A DNA stretch of 32,163 bases from JALGWA01 sp964604955 (GTDB lineage Bacteria > Arandabacterota > Arandabacteria > Arandabacterales > JALGWA01). The translations under genes were made by a program, and so were the position numbers. Shown here piece after piece: positions 22,371-29,069 of this stretch; positions within the stretch are counted from its first letter, which is position 1; each line of letters begins with the position of its first letter. The stretch covers positions 1-32,163 of the forward strand of contig CAZSBE010000025.1 in NCBI GenBank assembly GCA_964604955.1, written 5' to 3'. The notes under the pieces are model-generated. The model saw only the letters and a list, made by a program, of their open reading frames with translations, searched no databases and was not told where the DNA came from.

Positions 22371-24095
22371 CTAGGGCCCGGGGCAGGACAGCGTGAAGTT
22401 CTGGCCTGCGTAGTCGTTTTCGATGCTCTCGTACACTCTCTCCGGCGGACAGAAGATGCAGCCCTCATATGGAATCGAGTAGCCCGACGAAGGCGTGACC
22501 GTTATCTCCACATCCGCAGGCTGGTTGGTGAATTCGTAGTACCCCGACGCATCCGTATAAACCAGCCTGTGATAGGAGAATTCGCCATCGGCTACTATGG
22601 GGACATTCATGGCCGGGCTGCCTGCGGCATCCGCGACGCGACCGCTGACACGGTAGCCGTCACCGCAGTAGATTACGAAGTCCTGGTTATCGTAATCGCC
22701 ATCGGCCACGTACTCGCGATAAAGCGGAATGACGAGACAGTCGGGCTTATATGGATTGACCGAGCCCTCCCAGCCAATGGGGACGTCAACCGAGTAGTAC
22801 CCGTCTGCGTCTGTGGTGAGGCCTGATTGGCTGGCAGCAGAAGCCTCTCTTCCGCCCTCACCCGGCCCGCCGAAGGCGGGGGGATGGAACATGTGGGACG
22901 CGACTATCCCCTCGACAGGGTTGCCTTCCTTGTCACGCACGTACCCGCTAATCCAGACATAGAGAATCTCCGCAGAGGCTTCGAAGTCCAGGTTGTGACG
23001 GTCGCCGTCGAGGGCGTCTACGGCTATGCTCTCGGGCTCGACGGCAAAGGTGATGCGGGAAGGCCTGATTACGTAGTCATACCCGGCATAGGCGGCCGGG
23101 AACGCGTAGTAGCCGGCCTCGTCCGTCCGGACCTGATTGGGTGGAGAGAACCGGCCGCCTTCGACCGTGAGTACCAAGTCCGGCCTCGGGTCTCCCGTGG
23201 GGCCGCGGACGCAGCCGCTGAGCGTATGGGTCTCGCCGCACCACGCGGTGAAGTCCACGTCGCGGATGTTTCCGAAGGGCGCGCTGACCTCGGCCGAGTC
23301 CGGAGTGAACTCGCATCCGTCCTTTGACGGCGTGACCATCATGCTTTCGGAAGGCACCAGTCCCTTCTTGCTGTAGCGCCCGTCCTCATCGGTCGTCACC
23401 GTGAAGCCGCCCGGGGTTATCAGGAGTTCAACCCCCTCCACCGGGCCCCCTTCGGGATCCGTAACCCGCCCCGAGACCTCGAAGCTTCCGACGCATGAAA
23501 TGGTGAAGTCCTGGTGCAGGTAGTCATGGGCCGGGAACGCGTACATCCTCTCTGACGGGTTGAAGACGCAGCCCGGCTTATACGGTTGGAATCGGTATGA
23601 GTAACCCGCGATTACATTGTTGAAGCGATAGTAGCCGAGGTAGTTGGTGACCGAGGTCAGCCCGTAGAGTATCCCGGATTGGCGGTTCACGACTTTGACT
23701 CCCTCAACCGGGCTCCCGCCCGAGTCGATTACGAAGCCGTCGATGACTACCTCGCCCCCGTAAAACCCCGTGAAGTTCTGGTCGTGATGCCTCGCGCGGA
23801 GATCCGTGAACTCCAGCAGGCCCGGGCAGAAAGCCCACCCGGACTTGACGGCTGCCAGCGCCACTTCCTCCGACCACCCGTTCACGGGCACCCAGTAATA
23901 GCCGTTTGATCGCGTGTAGGTCGATCCGCTCTCGCTCCCCGTCTTCCTGATGAGGACGCCTTCCACCGGCTGCCCACCGGCGTCCCGGACGTACCCGTCT
24001 ATGCCGTAGATGTCCTCATCCGAATCGAAGAGGCAGCTGGTGGTGACTATAAGAACGGCCGCGCACAACAGAAGCATGCTTCTCAGTCTGCCCAT
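22371..24095 (-). CDS. lipoprotein with six carboxypeptidase-regulatory-like repeats
   Basis: The 574-residue exported protein starts with a signal ending in a lipobox (VTTSC, Cys about 21). Six beta-sandwich modules of about 80-105 residues follow. Each opens with a variant of 'I/V-x-G-x-V-x-D-x-x-G-x-P-V-E-G-V' (IDGYVRDAGGQPVEGV, IDGFVIDSGGSPVEGV, VSGRVTDPEGGPVEGV, LSGCVRGPTGDPRPDL, ISGYVRDKEGNPVEGI, VSGRVADAAGSPAMNV), carries a central 'T-D-x-x-G-Y-Y' turn and mostly ends in 'D-F-T' or 'N-F-T'. These are CarboxypepD_reg/Cna-B-like modules, usually stalk or adhesive domains. Paired cysteines recur near module ends (for example CGD, CVG), suggesting disulfides. No enzyme motif is visible. 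It is transcribed alone from the promoter at 24157-24185, and the converging citF ends 41 nt away. Confidence 0.85.
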   Translation of the reverse strand: MGRLRSMLLLCAAVLIVTTSCLFDSDEDIYGIDGYVRDAGGQPVEGVLIRKTGSESGSTYTRSNGYYWVPVNGWSEEVALAAVKSGWAFCPGLLEFTDLRARHHDQNFTGFYGGEVVIDGFVIDSGGSPVEGVKVVNRQSGILYGLTSVTNYLGYYRFNNVIAGYSYRFQPYKPGCVFNPSERMYAFPAHDYLHQDFTISCVGSFEVSGRVTDPEGGPVEGVELLITPGGFTVTTDEDGRYSKKGLVPSESMMVTPSKDGCEFTPDSAEVSAPFGNIRDVDFTAWCGETHTLSGCVRGPTGDPRPDLVLTVEGGRFSPPNQVRTDEAGYYAFPAAYAGYDYVIRPSRITFAVEPESIAVDALDGDRHNLDFEASAEILYVWISGYVRDKEGNPVEGIVASHMFHPPAFGGPGEGGREASAASQSGLTTDADGYYSVDVPIGWEGSVNPYKPDCLVIPLYREYVADGDYDNQDFVIYCGDGYRVSGRVADAAGSPAMNVPIVADGEFSYHRLVYTDASGYYEFTNQPADVEITVTPSSGYSIPYEGCIFCPPERVYESIENDYAGQNFTLSCPGP

Positions 24096-24156
24096 GTATT
24101 CCGGCCCTTTGAGCCCGAGGGTTAAGCACGTCGCCTTTCCGCCCCAGCACCATCAT

Positions 24157-24185
24157 ACTATACTCACTGGGGTCGGAAGTAACAA
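24157..24185 (-). promoter_or_regulatory. sigma70-type promoter of repeat lipoprotein
   Basis: On the minus strand TTGTTA (24180-24185) and TATAGT (24157-24162) lie 17 nt apart, predicting a leader of about 55 nt to ATG 24095. Confidence 0.55.
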
Positions 24186-24227
24186 GTTGTCTGCGGCCGG
24201 GGATGTGCCTGCGGGCCAGGCGTGAGG

Positions 24228-25064
24228 TCACTCCCCCACTCTGAAGCTCTTGATGCGGCTGAGGCGGTACATCTTGTCCCGGCCGTCGACATGACAGAAG
24301 GCCGAGAGATATATGAATCCGCTGGACTCTATGATGGCCCTCGGGGTCACGCGGCGGGGTTCCGGTCCTTTGGTGCCACCCGTATAGACGATTTCCACGG
24401 CCTGCTCCACCTGAAGGGCGGCCTCCAGAGCCTCAAACCCCGGGGGCGCCTCCATCATCGTCACCGGCGCGTCGAGGAAGCTCACCGGACGGCTGAGAGC
24501 CGCGAGGTCCTGTACCGTCTCCACGCCCCCCGCCCGCTCGAGAAGCGCCAGAAAAAGGCCCTTCACGAGCCGCGCGTCGGCCAATGCCCTGTGGTCCTGG
24601 CCCTTGGAAATCTCCAGCGCCGCGCACAGGCCCTGCAAACGGTAGCCTGGCAGGAACGGAATCAGGGTCTTTGAGAGCCGCACCGTGTCGAAGACCCGAT
24701 GCTCGGGTAGCGGCATGCGCGCGCGATAGAGGTCGAGGACGATAAAACCGAGGTCGAAAAGGGCGTTATGGGCCATCAGCACGTTCTCCGGCGGGCCGAG
24801 GAAATCGATGAAACGGGGAAGTACGTCCTTAACCCGGGGCTTGCCTCTCACCATCTCGTCGGTGATGCCATGAATGCCCTGGACTTCTTCGGGGATGGGC
24901 TCCTCGGGATCGATGAGTTCGCTGAACGTGTCTATGTCCGTTCCGTCGGCCCTGAACTTGAGGGCGCCAATCTCGACAAGGCTGGCCGAAACCGGCCGTA
25001 GCCCGGTGGTCTCGGTATCGAAGGCTACGAATGCCGTATCGCACAGGAGCTGTCCTGATGCCAT
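24228..25064 (-). CDS. DnaQ-like DEDDh exonuclease fused to WYL domain
   Basis: The 278-residue protein starts at ATG 25064, which has GGAGG 8 nt upstream; a GTG at 25079 lies before it but inside the ribosome site. Residues about 10-175 are a DnaQ/PolC-epsilon type 3'-5' exonuclease: ExoI FDTETTG (Asp16, Glu18), IHGITDEMV, ExoII AHNALFDLGF and ExoIII HRALADA. Residues about 205-278 (AVEIVYTGGTKGPEPRRVTP, GFIYLSAFCHVDGRDKMYRL, SRIKSF) match a WYL domain, a small SH3-like ligand-binding module common in transcription regulators, including those near defence genes. The pairing suggests a nuclease gated by a ligand or nucleic acid. A plain repair or proofreading nuclease is the simpler alternative. 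No cofactor gene is adjacent. Confidence 0.85.
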   Translation of the reverse strand: MASGQLLCDTAFVAFDTETTGLRPVSASLVEIGALKFRADGTDIDTFSELIDPEEPIPEEVQGIHGITDEMVRGKPRVKDVLPRFIDFLGPPENVLMAHNALFDLGFIVLDLYRARMPLPEHRVFDTVRLSKTLIPFLPGYRLQGLCAALEISKGQDHRALADARLVKGLFLALLERAGGVETVQDLAALSRPVSFLDAPVTMMEAPPGFEALEAALQVEQAVEIVYTGGTKGPEPRRVTPRAIIESSGFIYLSAFCHVDGRDKMYRLSRIKSFRVGE

Positions 25065-25147
25065 GATCCCGCCTCCCACTCTACCTTACAGCAAAAACCG
25101 CGGGCGCAACACCGAATTCTGAGCCTCATGGCCGTGGGGGACGCCGG

Positions 25148-25196
25148 TTGTGCAAATCAAGACCTGACCCCCTTGTGCAAATCAAGACCTGACCCC
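25148..25196 (-). repeat. dispersed AGACCTGACCCC repeat, tandem copies C and D
   Basis: Two identical 24-bp units (25148-25171 and 25173-25196), each TTGTGCAAATCA followed by AGACCTGACCCC, are separated by one C. They lie between the divergent exonuclease and ABC-class ATPase genes. CTGACC inside copy D falls where the -35 box of the ATPase promoter is expected. Confidence 0.85.
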
Positions 25197-25218
25197 TCTG
25201 GCCCGGATGGGGTATAAT
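25189..25218 (+). promoter_or_regulatory. promoter of ABC-class ATPase gene, probably leaderless
   Basis: CTGACC (25189-25194, four of six bases of TTGACA) lies 18 nt upstream of a perfect TATAAT (25213-25218). Transcription would begin about 7 nt later, at or within a base or two of the ATG at 25225. There is no ribosome-binding site, so the mRNA would be leaderless. The -35 lies inside repeat copy D. Confidence 0.5.
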
Positions 25219-25224
25219 GCAGGT

Positions 25225-26955
25225 ATGGAAAGAGGGGCAAAGACGCCGGAGGACCTCAGGAGGACCCTGCACCGAATCGACGGCAGGGGTTATAAAGCCT
25301 ACAAGGACATCCAGGGGCTGTACCAGTTCCCCGGGTTCACCCTGTCGATAGACTATGTCCAGGGGGACCCCTTTGCATCGCCAACCAGGACGCGGCTCCG
25401 GGTCGCAAGGGAGGAAGCGGGATTCCCCGCTGAAGTCTACGCCGGCAGGTCGCGGCGGGTCGCCCTGGCCGATTTCATCCTGAGGCTCTCAGACTCCCTT
25501 TGCCGCCAGGCGGAGAGCCGGCGAGGCACCGGAAAGAGCGGCCTCCTCGGCGTGGACTCTCCCGGCCAGGAAGTCCTCGAGCGCACGGCCGTCATAGTGG
25601 ACGAGACGGCTATCGAGGCCCGGGTACACGTAGGCCTACCGGCTCGCGGGCGGACGGTGATGGGAAGGGAAGCGGCCGCCATGCTCCTTGAAGACCTCCC
25701 GAACATAGCCCGGAAGTCGCTTTTTCACTCCGCGCTCGCCGAAAGGCAGCGCGAGGACCTCAAGCTCCGCATAGAGACCAACGAGGACGCGGACCAGCTG
25801 CGGGCGGCCCTTGCGGGAAAGGGCATGGTCGCCTTCATCGCCGACGGCTCCGTGCTCCCCCGCAGAAGCGGCGTCGACGACCGGCCGCTTGCTGAGGGCA
25901 CCGTGGTCGAGTTCAAGTCTCCCCCCTCGCTCAGGGTGAAGTTCGACCTGGCAAACCGCGGCAGGGTCACCGGCATGGGAATACCTGCGGGCGTCACGCT
26001 GATAGTCGGCGGCGGCTATCACGGCAAGTCCACCGTCCTCAACGCCATAGAGCGAGGCATATACAATCACGTGCCCGCCGACGGCCGCGAGATGGCGGTC
26101 ACCGTCGAGACAGCCGTCAAGATAAGGGCCGAGGACGGAAGGCGCGTTGAGAAGGTCAACATCTCCCCCTTCATCACCAACCTCCCACATGGGGAGGACA
26201 CGTCGAGGTTTTCCACCGAAAACGCAAGCGGCTCGACATCCCAGGCCGCCAATATCATGGAAGCCATTGAAGCCGGAGCCCGTCTCCTCCTTACCGACGA
26301 GGACACCGCCGCCACCAACTTCATGATCCGCGATCACAGGATGCAGGAGCTGATTTCCAAGGACAGGGAACCCATCACGCCCTTCGTGGACAAGGTCCGC
26401 CAGGCGCACCAGGACCTCGGCGTATCCACGATTCTCGTCATCGGCGGCAGCGGGGACTACTTCGACGTGGCCGACCGCGTAATAGCCATGGACTCATTCC
26501 TGGCGCGGGACGTCACGGAAGAGGCCCGCGCAATAGCCGTGAAATACCGTACCGAGCGCCGGCGCGAGGGCGGAGACCACTTCGGCGGCTTTACGCCGCG
26601 GGTTCCCAACCGCGAGAGCCTCGATGCGAGCAAGGGCAAGCGCGAGGTGAAGATCTCGGGGAGAGGCACGAGGACGATACTCTTCGGGAGGTACGCCATC
26701 GACCTGTCCGCCGTGGAGACCATAGTACATCCGAGCCAGGTAAACGCCATAGGCCAGGCCCTCTACTATGCGCGCACGCGGTATATGGACGGCAGGCGGA
26801 CACTGCCCGAAATCCTCGATCTCGTGATGGCGGATATCGAGCGGTCGGGTCTCGACGTCATCGACCCCCGCAAGATGGGCGATTACGCCATGTTCCGCAG
26901 GTTCGAGCTGGCAGCCGCGCTCAATCGCCTGCCCACCCTCCGGGTGGCCCGGTGA
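25225..26955 (+). CDS. ABC-class ATPase of the PF09818 (COG3044) type
   Basis: The 576-residue soluble protein matches the family described as 'predicted ATPase of the ABC class'. It has an N-terminal domain with RIDGRGYKAYKDIQGLY and FTLSIDYVQGDPFASPTRTR, then MGIPAGVTLIVGGGYHGKST with the P-loop GGGYHGKST (262-270), LNAIERGIYNHVPADGRE, a signature-like STENASGSTSQAANIMEAIE, Walker B RLLLTDEDTAATNFM and a switch-like STILVIGGSGDYFDVAD. No membrane helices or transporter partner are present, so it is not a transport ATPase; the family function is not established. I start it at ATG 25225 because an upstream in-frame ATG (25207) precedes the TATAAT box. It stands alone between two promoters. 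Confidence 0.88.
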   Translation: MERGAKTPEDLRRTLHRIDGRGYKAYKDIQGLYQFPGFTLSIDYVQGDPFASPTRTRLRVAREEAGFPAEVYAGRSRRVALADFILRLSDSLCRQAESRRGTGKSGLLGVDSPGQEVLERTAVIVDETAIEARVHVGLPARGRTVMGREAAAMLLEDLPNIARKSLFHSALAERQREDLKLRIETNEDADQLRAALAGKGMVAFIADGSVLPRRSGVDDRPLAEGTVVEFKSPPSLRVKFDLANRGRVTGMGIPAGVTLIVGGGYHGKSTVLNAIERGIYNHVPADGREMAVTVETAVKIRAEDGRRVEKVNISPFITNLPHGEDTSRFSTENASGSTSQAANIMEAIEAGARLLLTDEDTAATNFMIRDHRMQELISKDREPITPFVDKVRQAHQDLGVSTILVIGGSGDYFDVADRVIAMDSFLARDVTEEARAIAVKYRTERRREGGDHFGGFTPRVPNRESLDASKGKREVKISGRGTRTILFGRYAIDLSAVETIVHPSQVNAIGQALYYARTRYMDGRRTLPEILDLVMADIERSGLDVIDPRKMGDYAMFRRFELAAALNRLPTLRVAR

Positions 26956-26969
26956 GCCTCACGTTTTCA

Positions 26970-26998
26970 TTGAAACCGCCGCGCCCTTTGGGTAGAAT
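26970..26998 (+). promoter_or_regulatory. sigma70-type promoter of MBL/MacA/permease operon
   Basis: TTGAAA (26970-26975) and TAGAAT (26993-26998) are 17 nt apart, giving a leader of about 55 nt before ATG 27059, which has a GAGGTGA ribosome site. Confidence 0.6.
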
Positions 26999-27058
26999 AC
27001 TCATGAATCAGCGCAATCCCCGATATAGGAGCAGTATCAGCCCGTGAGGTGATTTCCG

Positions 27059-27919
27059 ATGAGAAACGCACGCGCGTTGCACATGCTGGCAGTGATTTGC
27101 ATTTCGACGTTTCTGCTACCCTCCGCCGTCTTTGCCCAGGACGAGACCGAGGATTTGGAAAACCCTTACAGCGACGTGGGGCAGGATACGGATGAGATCA
27201 TTGAGACCGACGACGCTCTCACAGAGGAAGCCAGGGCCGCCCTGGAGAAGCGGGAGGCCATGGCCCTCTTGGAGGGTATCAAGTGGCTGGGCCAGTCCGC
27301 ATTCCTCATCGATGACGATAAGGTCATTTATATAGACCCCCTCGACCTGCCACCGGGCCTACCCGGGGCCGATCTCGTGCTGATAACGCACGGCCACCGC
27401 GATCACCTCTCCCCGGACGACCTCATAAAGATCCTGAGGCCTTCCACGAAGGTCGTAACAACCGGGGCTGCACGGTCGTTACTGCCTGAGGAAGCCGGAA
27501 ACGTGATCGTCGTCACCCCCGGCGAGTCAATCGAGGTGGACGACATCAAGATAGAGGTGGTCCCGGCCTATAATAAGGAGAAGGACTTCCACCCCAGGGA
27601 GCGTGGAGACGCGGGGTACGTGATTCATCTGGAGGGAAGGACCATCTATCATGCCGGCGACACCGACTTCATAGACGAAATGAAGAACATAGAGGCAGAC
27701 ATAGCGCTTCTGCCCGTGGGCGGCACTTACACGATGGACGCCACCGAGGCCGCTCAAGCTGCCAACGCCATCAAGCCCAGGGTGGCGATCCCCATGCACT
27801 GGGGCAAGGTCGTGGGAACAGAGAAGGACGCCGAGGCATTTGTCTCGCAATGCGATATGCCTGCGTTTGTGCTCGAAATCTACACTCCTGAAGCCAGACC
27901 CGGGCGGGATCAGAAATAA
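27059..27919 (+). CDS. exported metallo-beta-lactamase-fold hydrolase (UlaG-like)
   Basis: The 286-residue protein has a signal peptide (about 1-26, ending VFAQ), an acidic spacer (DETEDLENPYSD and on, about 27-60) and a metallo-beta-lactamase domain with THGHRDH (110-116), a zinc-ligand aspartate in IYHAGDTDF and a C-terminal histidine in IPMHWG. The opening IKWLGQSAFLIDDDKVIYID and short length resemble UlaG-type, UPF0173-like hydrolases, which are normally cytoplasmic; this one should act in the periplasm. Its substrate is unknown. It is the first gene of an operon, 21 nt ahead of a MacA-like adaptor, and may process a compound handled by that system. Confidence 0.83.
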   Translation: MRNARALHMLAVICISTFLLPSAVFAQDETEDLENPYSDVGQDTDEIIETDDALTEEARAALEKREAMALLEGIKWLGQSAFLIDDDKVIYIDPLDLPPGLPGADLVLITHGHRDHLSPDDLIKILRPSTKVVTTGAARSLLPEEAGNVIVVTPGESIEVDDIKIEVVPAYNKEKDFHPRERGDAGYVIHLEGRTIYHAGDTDFIDEMKNIEADIALLPVGGTYTMDATEAAQAANAIKPRVAIPMHWGKVVGTEKDAEAFVSQCDMPAFVLEIYTPEARPGRDQK

Positions 27920-27940
27920 TCGCCCTTTGAAAGGAGGCAG

Positions 27941-29050
27941 ATGTTGCGCAAGGTACTCATAATCGTAGGAATCGTCATCGTGGCGATCGTCGTGATTGTC
28001 CTCGTCATGAAAGGGCGCGGGGCCAGGATCGATGACGTCAGGACGGCTGAGGCCCAGTTAGGCGACGTGACCAAAGCCGTGGTGGCGACGGGCGAGATAG
28101 AACCCCTGTCGGTGGCGGAAGTCAAGTCCAAGGTGGGCGGCGTGGTGCGCAGTTTCTACGTCGAGGAGGGCGATATCGTGCGGAAGGGCCAGAGGCTGGC
28201 CGAGATTCTGCCGACCGCGACCCCCGAACAGCTCGTATACGCCAGGGAGGCCGTGGAAACGGCGAGGCTCTTGATGGAGCAGGCCGAGCGCAAGCTCCGT
28301 CGCGCGGAAGAGCTCGCCCTGAAGAAACTCGTTACGACCGAGTCCATCGAGGACGCCGAGACCCAGCTCTCCATGGCGGAGGCCAGGTATGATGCGGCCC
28401 TGGCCCAGCTCAAGGTGCTCGAGCAGGACGCCACCACCAGGCTCGGCACAGATGCCGGTTACTCGGGCAAGCAGACGGCCGGGGCCCTCGAGGACATGGT
28501 AATCCTCTCGCCGGTGGCCGGGATCGTGCTCTCCCGCGACGTGGACGAGGGCTCCTCGGTGATCGCCATGTCTTCCGCCTACGGTGGAACGAGCCTCCTG
28601 ACGCTTGCGGACGTCTCCAAGATGCACTTCGAAGGCTATGTCGATGAAAGCGACGTCGCGAAGATACATGAAGGCATGCCGACCAAGATTTTCGTCGACG
28701 CTCTTCCGGATACCACCTTCACCGGAGTTCTCACCAAGATAGCTCCCCGGGGCGAGAAGCAGGAGGGTGTCGTCAATTTCCGGGTAGAGGCCGAGATCAC
28801 AGAAGAGACCTCGCTCTTGAGAACGGGCATGTCGGCCGACGTGCAGCTCGTACTCGACGAGCGGGCCGGCGTCCTGACGGTGCCCGAGGGCGCGATGATA
28901 TACGAGGGTGACAGCACCTTCGTGGAAGTGGTCGACGAGACCGCGGACGGCGGCAAGCGCAAAGTCCATATAGAGGCCGGCCTGAGCGACGGCATCAAGA
29001 CCGAAGTGGTCGACGGGCTCGAAGAAGGAGAAACGGTAGTACTCCAATAG
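27941..29050 (+). CDS. MacA/HlyD-family periplasmic adaptor
   Basis: The 369-residue protein has one N-terminal membrane helix (about 4-23). Then come a beta-barrel strand (VTKAVVATGEIEP), the first half of a biotinyl-lipoyl-like domain (VKSKVGGVVRSFYVEEGDIV), a helical hairpin (about 95-165) that contacts an outer-membrane partner, the second lipoyl half (VILSPVAGIVLSRDVDEGSS), and barrel and membrane-proximal domains ending GLSDGIKTEVVDGLEEGETV. This is the order found in MacA and other ABC-linked membrane-fusion proteins. AGGAGG precedes the ATG by only 3 nt; the adjacent TTG (27944) would be better spaced. The permease gene follows after 19 nt. No ABC ATPase or TolC-like gene is in the window. 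Confidence 0.87.
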   Translation: MLRKVLIIVGIVIVAIVVIVLVMKGRGARIDDVRTAEAQLGDVTKAVVATGEIEPLSVAEVKSKVGGVVRSFYVEEGDIVRKGQRLAEILPTATPEQLVYAREAVETARLLMEQAERKLRRAEELALKKLVTTESIEDAETQLSMAEARYDAALAQLKVLEQDATTRLGTDAGYSGKQTAGALEDMVILSPVAGIVLSRDVDEGSSVIAMSSAYGGTSLLTLADVSKMHFEGYVDESDVAKIHEGMPTKIFVDALPDTTFTGVLTKIAPRGEKQEGVVNFRVEAEITEETSLLRTGMSADVQLVLDERAGVLTVPEGAMIYEGDSTFVEVVDETADGGKRKVHIEAGLSDGIKTEVVDGLEEGETVVLQ

Positions 29051-29069
29051 ACCACCCCTGGTGACATGC

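Noticed and set aside
25225..26955. ATPase partner of the MacA-permease exporter
   Set aside because: It belongs to the soluble PF09818-type ABC-class ATPases, has its own promoter, and lacks the layout of transport nucleotide-binding domains.
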